From: Flavobacteriales bacterium
GTDB taxonomy: Bacteria; Bacteroidota; Bacteroidia; Flavobacteriales; Flavobacteriaceae
Reading direction: 5' to 3'
DNA: 64,000 nt
Assembly (NCBI GenBank): GCA_011526365.1
Contig: WTIO01000059.1
Span: 15,217 to 79,216 of the forward strand
The stretch's first letter is position 1, and each line of letters opens with the position of its first letter. A program made the position numbers and the translations under genes. The notes beneath the pieces were generated by a model. It saw only the letters and a program-made list of their open reading frames with translations, did not search any database and was not told where the DNA came from. This document shows, in pieces, positions 57,218 to 64,000 of the stretch.

Positions 57218-58103
57218 AACACTACTCTACATCGCAGGGCCTACAGCCTCGGGAAAAACTGCCGCAGCACTAAAAATAGCAACACATTTCAACACTGAAA
57301 TTGTTTCCTGTGATTCGCGGCAATTTTATAAGGAAATGAAAATTGGCACTGCCCCACCTAGTCCCGAAGAACTCGCGCAGGTTCCACATCATTTTATCCA
57401 CAATAAAAGTTTGGCTTCCCCCTATACGGTTGGCGCCTATGAAAAAGAGGCGTTCGCCTGTGTGGAACGTCTATTTGAACACCAAGATGTGGTGGTGCTG
57501 GTAGGCGGATCGGGGTTGTATGCCGATGCGCTTATTGAAGGCCTAGATCAATTCCCAGAAGTACCACAAGCCCTTCGCGATCAACTGGAATTATTTTACC
57601 AACAGCACGGCTTAGAGGGCCTACAAGACCTGTTAAAGCAAAAGGATTTAAAGTACTATCAACAAGTGGATCGGAACAACCCGCGCCGTATGCTTCGTGC
57701 CTTGGGGGTGTGTATTGTCGCTGAGCAACCTTACTCCTCGTTTTTGCAACAAGAAAAGGTCCCGCGAAACTTCACCACACGTTACCTTGTGCTTATGCCC
57801 GAAAGAGAAGAATTGTACCAGCGTATCAATAGCCGTGTAGACAGCATGCTCGATAATGGTTTGGAAGAAGAAGCTGCAGCTTTAGCCGATTATCAAAACC
57901 ACCCAGCCTTTGCCACGGTAGGCTATCAGGAGTGGCTTCCGTTTTGGAATAGGGACTATGATCGGGACACGGCCATAGAACGCATCAAGCGCAACAGCCG
58001 ACGGTATGCCAAACGACAAATAACCTGGTGCAAACGCTATGGCGCAGCACATTTTTACACGCCGCCAATAGAGTTGGAGGCGGTGCTTAAAAAAATCTTC
58101 TAG
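57210..58103 (+). CDS. miaA: tRNA dimethylallyltransferase
   Basis: MiaA adds a dimethylallyl group to A37 of tRNAs reading U-starting codons. The P-loop GPTASGKT is at 10-17; [15 protein letters not shown] (substrate Asp/Arg) and the [11 protein letters not shown] segment follow. Length 297 is typical. Convergent with purC with a 4-base CTAG stop overlap. Its start lies inside the channel gene. Confidence 0.96.
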   Translation: MNKTLLYIAGPTASGKTAAALKIATHFNTEIVSCDSRQFYKEMKIGTAPPSPEELAQVPHHFIHNKSLASPYTVGAYEKEAFACVERLFEHQDVVVLVGGSGLYADALIEGLDQFPEVPQALRDQLELFYQQHGLEGLQDLLKQKDLKYYQQVDRNNPRRMLRALGVCIVAEQPYSSFLQQEKVPRNFTTRYLVLMPEREELYQRINSRVDSMLDNGLEEEAAALADYQNHPAFATVGYQEWLPFWNRDYDRDTAIERIKRNSRRYAKRQITWCKRYGAAHFYTPPIELEAVLKKIF

Positions 58104-59047
58104 TGTTTTTCCAAATAGGCCAACACATTTTGTTCTATTCGCTGGTGTAAGTTATTTATGGGGGCGGGAACAAACGTTTCTCCTGTAATTTGCTCGTACA
58201 ATTCTATATAACGCTGAGAAACTTTTTCGGTGAAGGCTGTAGTGATTTTGGGCAGCTGCTGACCTTCTAATCCTTGAAAACCATGTTGAATCAACCATTG
58301 GCGCACAAACTCCTTTGAGAGCTGCTTTTGTGGTTCACCTGCTGCTTGTCGCTCGGCATAACCCTCTGCATAAAAGTAACGCGATGAATCTGGGGTGTGA
58401 ATTTCATCAATCAAAACGATACGTCCATCGGTGGTTTTTCCAAATTCGTATTTGGTATCTACTAAAATTAAACCGCGTTCCTTTGCTAAGGCAGTACCGC
58501 GTTCAAAAAGCGCTCGTGTATACTGCTCTAGTTGGATATAATCTGCAGCACTTACGATGCCTTGAGCAATAATTTCTTCTTTAGAAATATCTTCGTCATG
58601 GCCTTCTTCTGCCTTGGTGGCAGGCGTAATAATGGGGACAGGAAAAGCATCATTTTCACTCATACCCTCGGGCATGGGAACACCGCATAGCAGGCGCTTT
58701 CCTGCCTTATACTCCCGAGCGGCATGCCCGCTCATATACCCACGAATTACCATTTCAACCTTAAAAGGGGTGCAGGCATGTCCTATAGACACATTAGGAT
58801 CGGGGCTAGCCACAAGCCAATTGGGAACAGTATCCGCAGTTGCTTGCAGCATATGCTGTGCTATTTGATTGAGGATTTGCCCCTTGTAGGGAATGCCCTT
58901 AGGCATCACCACATCAAAGGCCGATAGTCGGTCGGTGGCCACCATCACAAGGAGATCTCCTTCCAAACGGTACACTTCCCGTACCTTGCCCTTATAATAG
59001 CTTTGTTGGCCAGGGAATTTAAATTCTGTGTGCATTAAGGTTTCCAT
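58100..59047 (-). CDS. purC: Phosphoribosylaminoimidazole-succinocarboxamide synthase
   Basis: SAICAR synthase of purine synthesis (CAIR + Asp + ATP), 315 residues, the longer version common in Bacteroidota (others about 240). The family's YKGKVREVY segment and the [13 protein letters not shown] segment ([11 protein letters not shown]) near residue 37, and the VDTKYEFG segment are visible. An ATG four codons later (59035) is an alternative. The gap to phoH is 4 bases, so both form an operon. Confidence 0.96.
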   Translation of the reverse strand: METLMHTEFKFPGQQSYYKGKVREVYRLEGDLLVMVATDRLSAFDVVMPKGIPYKGQILNQIAQHMLQATADTVPNWLVASPDPNVSIGHACTPFKVEMVIRGYMSGHAAREYKAGKRLLCGVPMPEGMSENDAFPVPIITPATKAEEGHDEDISKEEIIAQGIVSAADYIQLEQYTRALFERGTALAKERGLILVDTKYEFGKTTDGRIVLIDEIHTPDSSRYFYAEGYAERQAAGEPQKQLSKEFVRQWLIQHGFQGLEGQQLPKITTAFTEKVSQRYIELYEQITGETFVPAPINNLHQRIEQNVLAYLEKH

Positions 59048-59051
59048 AGCC

Positions 59052-60005
59052 TTAGTTTTGATGTTCTATACGCTTGTAAGCCTCCACCACTTCTTTTACC
59101 AATTGGTGCCGAATAACATCTTTGTCATCCAAATATACCATGCCGATACCTTTGGTGGCTTTTAATATTAACAAGGCTTCTTTCAGTCCAGAAATCACCC
59201 GTCGGGGAAGGTCTATTTGCCCGGGATCCCCGGTGACTAAAAATTTGGCGTTGGGCCCCATACGGGTTAGAAACATTTTCATTTGAGCGTGGGTAGTATT
59301 TTGCCCTTCGTCTAATATTACAAAGGCATTGTCTAATGTACGGCCACGCATAAAGGCTAAGGGAGCTATTTGTATGGTTCCCTTCTCCAAGTGTGTTGCG
59401 AGCTTTTCGTAGGGGATCATATCCCGGAGCGCGTCGTACAAGGGCTGCATGTAGGGATCTAATTTTTCTTTAAGGTCCCCAGGAAGGAAACCTAAATTTT
59501 CTCCGGCCTCTACCGCAGGACGCGTTAATATAATACGCTTGACTTGCTTTTCTTTAAGTGCCTTCACTGCCATAGCCACTCCTGTGTAGGTTTTTCCTGT
59601 TCCTGCTGGACCGATGGCAAACACCATATCGTTTTTCGATATTGCATCCACCAGCTTTGCTTGGTTAGGTGTTTTGGCTTTAATGATTTTTCCTCCAACA
59701 CCGTGCACTATTACTTTCTCTGTAGCGCTATCAAAACCCAATTCGGCTTGGGTTTGGGCAGTAACAATACGTTCAATAATTTTTTCATCTAGGGTGTTGT
59801 ATTTCCCCAGGTGTATTTGCATAAGGTCTACTCGTTTCTGAAATTCATCCAGCACCTCTGGAGCGCCATAAGCCTTAATGGTACTGCCTCTGGCTATAAT
59901 TTTAAGTTTTGGATAGAAGGATTTGAGTTGTTCGATGTGGGCATTCTGCTGCCCAAAAAAATCTCGGGGGTTAACCTCTTGAAGGTCTATTTTTATTTCG
60001 TTCAA
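59052..60005 (-). CDS. PhoH-like ATPase
   Basis: A 317-residue P-loop ATPase of the PhoH family (PhoH/YbeZ type). The N-terminal KH-like part is followed by Walker A GPAGTGKT at 132-139 and Walker [10 protein letters not shown] near 235. Members bind RNA and act with YbeY in ribosome/RNA quality control; the exact role here is not shown. The start codon is TTG at 60005; no ATG is available in frame. Precedes purC. Confidence 0.94.
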   Translation of the reverse strand: MNEIKIDLQEVNPRDFFGQQNAHIEQLKSFYPKLKIIARGSTIKAYGAPEVLDEFQKRVDLMQIHLGKYNTLDEKIIERIVTAQTQAELGFDSATEKVIVHGVGGKIIKAKTPNQAKLVDAISKNDMVFAIGPAGTGKTYTGVAMAVKALKEKQVKRIILTRPAVEAGENLGFLPGDLKEKLDPYMQPLYDALRDMIPYEKLATHLEKGTIQIAPLAFMRGRTLDNAFVILDEGQNTTHAQMKMFLTRMGPNAKFLVTGDPGQIDLPRRVISGLKEALLILKATKGIGMVYLDDKDVIRHQLVKEVVEAYKRIEHQN

Positions 60006-60070
60006 GTACTTTTTACTTTAAAATCCGTTAATTTACAGTGTTGGGGGTTTACTCAAAAATACATAAAAAT

Positions 60071-60078
60071 TAAATTTG
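60071..60078 (+). promoter_or_regulatory. -7 box for SAM hydroxide adenosyltransferase / gldFG operon
   Basis: TAAATTTG fits TAnnTTTG; a TTG lies 27 bases upstream (60041), longer than usual. The leader to the ATG would be about 18 bases. Confidence 0.5.
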
Positions 60079-60100
60079 CAGTGCGCTTTTTAAAAAAGCT

Positions 60101-60931
60101 ATGTCAATAATAACATTAACAACTGATTTTGGAAACAAAGACTACGCGGTAGGAGCTGTAAAAGCGGCCTTGATTTCTGCCATTAGTCCACTACAAATTG
60201 TTGATATTAGCCATGAAATTAGTCCCTACAACCTGACGGAATGTGCCTATATTTTAAAAAATGCCTACCTCGTTTTTCCCAAAGGAAGCATTCATATTAT
60301 TGGAGTAGAAAGTGAACAAACCCCAGAGAATAGGCACCTTGCCATGCGCTATAACAACCACTATTTTATTGGAGCTGACAACGGTATTATGGCCCTCCTC
60401 CTTGACCAACATCGCCCCGAAAAGGTGGTGGAAATAAACATTCACAACAATGTGGTCACCAGCTTTCCAGTACTTGATGTGTTTGTGAATGTCGCCGCAC
60501 ATATTGCACGTCAGGGGCAATTGGAAGTCATTGGAAAACCCATTACAGTCATTAAAGAAATAAAAGAACTACAACCTGTTATTAATACCGAAAAAAATCA
60601 AATCTTGGGTGCAGTGATCTACATCGACAATTATGGCAACGTTGTGACCAACATCACTCAAAAACTCTTTGATGAAGTAGGGATGTCGCGCAATTTTACC
60701 ATTTTTGCACGTAACGAAAAGTTTCGCCAAGTGTACACCGCTTACGGTGAAGCCATTGATTTTACAATTCCCGTTGGAAAACGTGCTGCTGATGGCAAAA
60801 AACTAGCGTTATTTAATGCTGCAGGTCATTTGGAAATAGCTGTATATAAAAGTAATCCCAACACCGTGGGTGGTGCCAACACCCTGTTTGGCTTGAGCTA
60901 CAGGGATCCCATCACCGTGGTATTTGAATAG
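60101..60931 (+). CDS. SAM hydroxide adenosyltransferase
   Basis: A 276-residue enzyme of the SAM hydroxide adenosyltransferase family (DUF62), which splits SAM into adenosine and methionine with water. The N-terminus ITLTTDFGNKDYAVG (metal/substrate Asp) and the IDNYGNVVTNI segment in the middle (near 177) are typical. The biological purpose is unsettled. It is one base from gldF and probably co-transcribed with gldF and gldG. Confidence 0.93.
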   Translation: MSIITLTTDFGNKDYAVGAVKAALISAISPLQIVDISHEISPYNLTECAYILKNAYLVFPKGSIHIIGVESEQTPENRHLAMRYNNHYFIGADNGIMALLLDQHRPEKVVEINIHNNVVTSFPVLDVFVNVAAHIARQGQLEVIGKPITVIKEIKELQPVINTEKNQILGAVIYIDNYGNVVTNITQKLFDEVGMSRNFTIFARNEKFRQVYTAYGEAIDFTIPVGKRAADGKKLALFNAAGHLEIAVYKSNPNTVGGANTLFGLSYRDPITVVFE

Positions 60932-60932
60932 T

Positions 60933-61667
60933 ATGTGGACAATAGTTAAAAAAGACATCCTCGGAATTTTCAGTGTGCCTTCAGGCGTTCTTGCCTTGGC
61001 CTTGTTTTATCTTGTGAGCCTGCTTTTTTTATGGGTGTTTGAATCGCCGTTTAACATCATTAATTCAGGCTTTGCAGATTTAAATGTGTTCTTCAACCTT
61101 GCACCCTGGCTGTTGATGTTCCTAATTCCTGCCCTGAGTATGCGCAGCTTTGCTGAAGAAATCAAGTCGGGGACTTTAGAAGTACTGCTGACCAAACCCA
61201 TAAGTGTATGGCAGTTGGTGCTTGGAAAGTTTATGGCCATCGTTGTGGTGTTTACATTTGCTTTGCTTCCCACAACCATACATCTTTGGGGCCTTCAAAA
61301 ACTTATGCAAGCAGGAACTCCACTGGACTGGGGAAGTATCGTAGGCGGCTACCTGGGATTAGTGTTTTTGTGCATCTGTTTTGCTTGCATCAGTAACTTT
61401 GCTTCTGCAGCTTCCAAAAATGCCGTCACTGCTTATCTTGGGGCCCTACTACTTTGCTTTTTACAATATTATGGTTGGGGGCAACTCGCGGTATTAATCC
61501 CTGATTTTGGATGGTTTGGTTTTATACGCGACTTGGGTATTGAAGCCCACTATATTGGCATTAGCAATGGGGTGGTACAGGTGTCAGACCTTGCCTATTA
61601 TATTGGGCTTAGCCTTTTCTTTTTAGCCCTAACACAGCGTGCGTTACAAAAAATAAAAGCCCAATGA
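60933..61667 (+). CDS. gldF: Gliding-associated ABC transporter permease GldF
   Basis: A 244-residue membrane protein with six helices, the permease of the GldA-GldF-GldG ABC transporter needed for gliding in Flavobacterium johnsoniae. MRSFAEEIKSGTLEVLLTKPIS is a typical ABC-2 permease loop. The ATG at 60933 is chosen because the upstream TTG is inside the previous gene's end. GldA (ATPase) is not in the window. Stop overlaps gldG (ATGA). Some gliders lack these genes, so presence does not prove motility. Confidence 0.94.
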   Translation: MWTIVKKDILGIFSVPSGVLALALFYLVSLLFLWVFESPFNIINSGFADLNVFFNLAPWLLMFLIPALSMRSFAEEIKSGTLEVLLTKPISVWQLVLGKFMAIVVVFTFALLPTTIHLWGLQKLMQAGTPLDWGSIVGGYLGLVFLCICFACISNFASAASKNAVTAYLGALLLCFLQYYGWGQLAVLIPDFGWFGFIRDLGIEAHYIGISNGVVQVSDLAYYIGLSLFFLALTQRALQKIKAQ

Positions 61668-63310
61668 AAAGAAAAAACACACTGTTTTGGACTGTTGGAC
61701 TGGGGCTAATACTACTGCATTCTTATTTCCCTGGGCAAATAGATTTTACTGCAGATCAACGCTACACACTTTCACCTACGGCCCTAAACACACTGGAAGT
61801 CACCACAACACCCCTGCGTGTTGATGTGTTTTTAAGCGGTGATTTGCCCAACAATTTTCAACGGCTTCGCCAAGAAACTCAAACCCTACTCGAGCAGATG
61901 GCCCGAAAACGCCCGCTGCTCCTCAACTATATCAACCCATTTGAAGACAGTGACAATGTGACCGCCATTGTAGAAGAAATGCTGCAATACGGACTACAGC
62001 CCCACAATGTAGTAAACGCAAACACCCAACGGATGGAACAAACAGTAGTTTTTCCCTGGGCGATTGTTAGTGACGGTAGTCGTTCGGTACGCGTATCCCT
62101 CCTTAAAAAAACCTTGGGCGACAGCCCCGAACAACAACTCTTACGTTCCATCAGACAATTGGAATATCAGTTTACCGATGCTATTATTCAATTGCAAACA
62201 ACTACGAAGAAAAGCATTGCGGTATTAACCTCTCACAACACCAGTAGTGCCGCCAGTACAGCAGACTTATTGCAAAGTCTAAAACCGTACTACAACCTTG
62301 CCGCCTTTGATTTAAAAGCCTTGCAAAATGACCCCATCACAACCTTAAATAACCTGAAGCGTTTTGATGTATTGTTTATTTCGAATCCTAAAGCTCCCTT
62401 TACAGCTACAGAGAAATTAGTATTGGACCAATACCAAATGCATGGGGGCGCAAGTTTGTGGGCCATTAATACCATACAAATCAACCGCGATAGCTTGTTT
62501 AATAGTTCCGGTAGTGCCTTAGCCTATCCTAACCCCCTTAATTTAGAAGACTATTTCTTTAAGCGCGGACTGCGTCTCAATAATAACCTGGTTAAAGACC
62601 TGTATGCAGCTCCTATTGTTTTGGCGCAGGGCAGCGGAAATCAATCGCAATACCTCCCCTACCCTTGGAGTTACTATCCCTTGGTCCCTGCAACCACTTC
62701 ACATCCCATAGCAGCAGGAGTAGGCAATGTGTGGTTGCGTTTTACATCGAGTATAGACACCTTAAAAAATGCTGCCAAAAAGCAGTTCTTGCTTACTTCA
62801 TCTCCACTTTCAAAAGCTGTTACTGCGCCTTTTATTGTTCGTTTGGAAGAAGCTAACCAAGCGCCAAACCCAGAGGCCTATAATCAAGAAAGTTTGGGCA
62901 CAGCAGTATTACTAGAGGGAGCTTTTGAATCCCTGTACAAAAATAGGGTGCTAAACGTAGACTCACTCCCCTTTAAGGCCAATGGAAACGCTAAAATGTT
63001 GGTGATCACCGATGGAAACATTGCAGAAAATCAGTTGGACAAAGGACAACCTGTGGAACTGGGCTACGATAAATGGACCAACAATTTCTACAATAACAAA
63101 AGCTTTTTGCAAAACGCCTTCCATTATTTGATGGGAGAAGAAGCCCGTATCGCGCTACGTGCCAAAACCCTGCAAGTCGCCCTTTTAGATCTTCAACGCA
63201 CTAAAGAAAACAGCACTTTAGTACGGCTTTTTGTCGCGTTAATCCCTCTGCTATTCTTAGGGGTATTAATAGTGTTCACGCGCTTTTGGCGTATGCGCAT
63301 GTTGCGTTAA
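61664..63310 (+). CDS. gldG: Gliding-associated ABC transporter substrate-binding protein GldG
   Basis: A 548-residue protein with one N-terminal helix (about 7-22) and one C-terminal helix (about 520-540) around a large periplasmic part, as in GldG. It partners with GldF; the ligand is unknown. The 4-base ATGA overlap with gldF couples the two. It ends 67 bases before dnaN. Confidence 0.94.
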   Translation: MKRKNTLFWTVGLGLILLHSYFPGQIDFTADQRYTLSPTALNTLEVTTTPLRVDVFLSGDLPNNFQRLRQETQTLLEQMARKRPLLLNYINPFEDSDNVTAIVEEMLQYGLQPHNVVNANTQRMEQTVVFPWAIVSDGSRSVRVSLLKKTLGDSPEQQLLRSIRQLEYQFTDAIIQLQTTTKKSIAVLTSHNTSSAASTADLLQSLKPYYNLAAFDLKALQNDPITTLNNLKRFDVLFISNPKAPFTATEKLVLDQYQMHGGASLWAINTIQINRDSLFNSSGSALAYPNPLNLEDYFFKRGLRLNNNLVKDLYAAPIVLAQGSGNQSQYLPYPWSYYPLVPATTSHPIAAGVGNVWLRFTSSIDTLKNAAKKQFLLTSSPLSKAVTAPFIVRLEEANQAPNPEAYNQESLGTAVLLEGAFESLYKNRVLNVDSLPFKANGNAKMLVITDGNIAENQLDKGQPVELGYDKWTNNFYNNKSFLQNAFHYLMGEEARIALRAKTLQVALLDLQRTKENSTLVRLFVALIPLLFLGVLIVFTRFWRMRMLR

Positions 63311-63352
63311 CAATTGTGAATAAGTTTCTTTCCGTAGTTGAGGCATTTCAAA

Positions 63353-63360
63353 TATCTTTG
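63353..63360 (+). promoter_or_regulatory. -7 box for dnaN
   Basis: TATCTTTG fits TAnnTTTG and lies in the 67-base gap; predicted leader about 13 bases to the ATG. No clear -33 TTG at the right distance. Confidence 0.5.
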
Positions 63361-63377
63361 GAAAAAGCGCATTACCT

Positions 63378-64000
63378 ATGAAATTTATAGTCTCGAGTTC
63401 AGCCCTTTTAAAAGAATTACAAACTCTTGGCGGTGTTATTAATGCCACCAATACTCTACCCATCTTAGACAATGTTTTGTTTCAGCTCAATGAAAACAAG
63501 CTCAGTCTTACGGCATCGGATTTAGAAACCACACTGTCCACAGTAATTGCAGTAGAATCTACCGATACTGGACAAGTAGCCCTACCTGCACGACTGCTTA
63601 CAGACATGCTAAAAACGTTCCCTGAGCAACCGCTTACGTTCATTAAAACCGACCAAAACACCTTTGAGATTAGCGCTAATAACGGGAAATATGCATTGGC
63701 TTATGTTGAAGCAGAAGAATTTCCCAAGGCACCCCACCTGCCCGATCCCTCTAAAACAGAATTACAGGGAGATGTGTTAGCAACCGCTATCAATGCTACC
63801 CTATTCGCATCTGGAAATGACGATTTACGTCCTGTGATGAGTGGCGTGTTTTTCCAATTCAGTACCGATGCCCTCACTTTTGTAGCTACAGATGCCCATA
63901 AGTTGGTGAAATACACACGTACAGACTTGACTGCCGCACAGAGTGCCGAGTTTATTATGCCTAAAAAACCCTTACAGGTTTTGAAAACTCTTTTGGCAGG
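63378..64000 (+). CDS. dnaN: DNA polymerase III beta clamp (3' end outside window)
   Basis: The first 207 residues of the sliding clamp (full length about 370). The N-terminal segment KFIVSSSALLKELQTLGGVI, the LTASDLETTL motif and the middle-domain AVLATDAHKL-like segment (FVATDAHKLVKY) are typical. The protein continues past the window end. It is not next to dnaA, nor is an origin visible, so clamp location says nothing on oriC here. The upstream gldG gene ends at 63310. Confidence 0.97.
   Translation, partial: MKFIVSSSALLKELQTLGGVINATNTLPILDNVLFQLNENKLSLTASDLETTLSTVIAVESTDTGQVALPARLLTDMLKTFPEQPLTFIKTDQNTFEISANNGKYALAYVEAEEFPKAPHLPDPSKTELQGDVLATAINATLFASGNDDLRPVMSGVFFQFSTDALTFVATDAHKLVKYTRTDLTAAQSAEFIMPKKPLQVLKTLLA

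Noticed and set aside
1..64000. tRNA, rRNA, CRISPR, prophage or IS elements
   Set aside because: Scanned by eye on both strands for the usual motifs (TTCGAATC-like T-loops, short spaced repeats, transposase motifs); none seen. A tool search would be decisive.

Overview
The window looks like a core-genome stretch of a marine-type member of the Bacteroidota, family Flavobacteriaceae. The reasons are the gliding genes gldF and gldG, a fused alpha/beta 2-oxoacid dehydrogenase E1, DUF4369/TlpA-type lipoproteins, carboxypeptidase-regulatory-domain outer-membrane proteins, almost no Shine-Dalgarno sites, and many Bacteroidota-type promoters (-7 box TAnnTTTG). I name no genus. I see no insertion sequence, prophage, CRISPR array, tRNA, rRNA or recognised defence island. 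The only non-coding RNA found is the small SRP RNA (ffs).

Layout. 1-4.9 kb: the tail of an unidentified gene, an aroC-symporter-asparaginase-domain operon (minus), a TlpA-like thioredoxin lipoprotein and a rhomboid protease. 5-16 kb: lipid A-type acyltransferase, phosphohexomutase, ACP phosphodiesterase, gamma-glutamyltransferase, then uvrA, a LOG-family protein and an M1-like protein fused to an outer-membrane barrel. 16-25 kb: 2-oxoacid dehydrogenase E1, holA, a small PD-(D/E)xK protein with a glycosyltransferase, an OmpA lipoprotein, and uvrD/pcrA with sua5. 25-34.5 kb: M20 amidohydrolase, patatin, recG, pheT, two small proteins, and an SGLT-like Na+ symporter. 34.5-44 kb: a repeat-bearing spacer, prolyl oligopeptidase, ABC-F ATPase, a thioredoxin-like lipoprotein, transaldolase, SDR, ffs, glutamine cyclotransferase, thioesterase and glyA. 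44-51 kb: a spacer with a likely gene remnant, clpB, smpB, a DUF5686-type protein and pcm. 51-60 kb: a long plus-strand run (Gfo/Idh oxidoreductase, hbd, DUF1015, yggS-type, exonuclease/GIY-YIG fusion, K+ channel, miaA), then purC and phoH on minus. 60-64 kb: SAM hydroxide adenosyltransferase, gldF, gldG and the start of dnaN.

Themes. Genes sit very tightly: of eleven convergent gene pairs, four share exactly four bases through their stop codons, six are 2-10 bases apart, and only one (ompA/sua5) has a clear intrinsic terminator. The ffs gene carries a textbook promoter whose geometry fixes the distance from -7 box to RNA start. With that ruler, several genes (smpB, the YggS-type gene, rhomboid, the E1 gene) appear to be transcribed with no leader or almost none.

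Most genes are ordinary housekeeping functions, and I found no convincing entirely new multi-gene system. The best leads are the M1-like protein without its zinc motif, the exonuclease/GIY-YIG/UvrC-cysteine fusion, the leaderless-promoter pattern, the terminator-poor convergent junctions, and the decayed gene before clpB.
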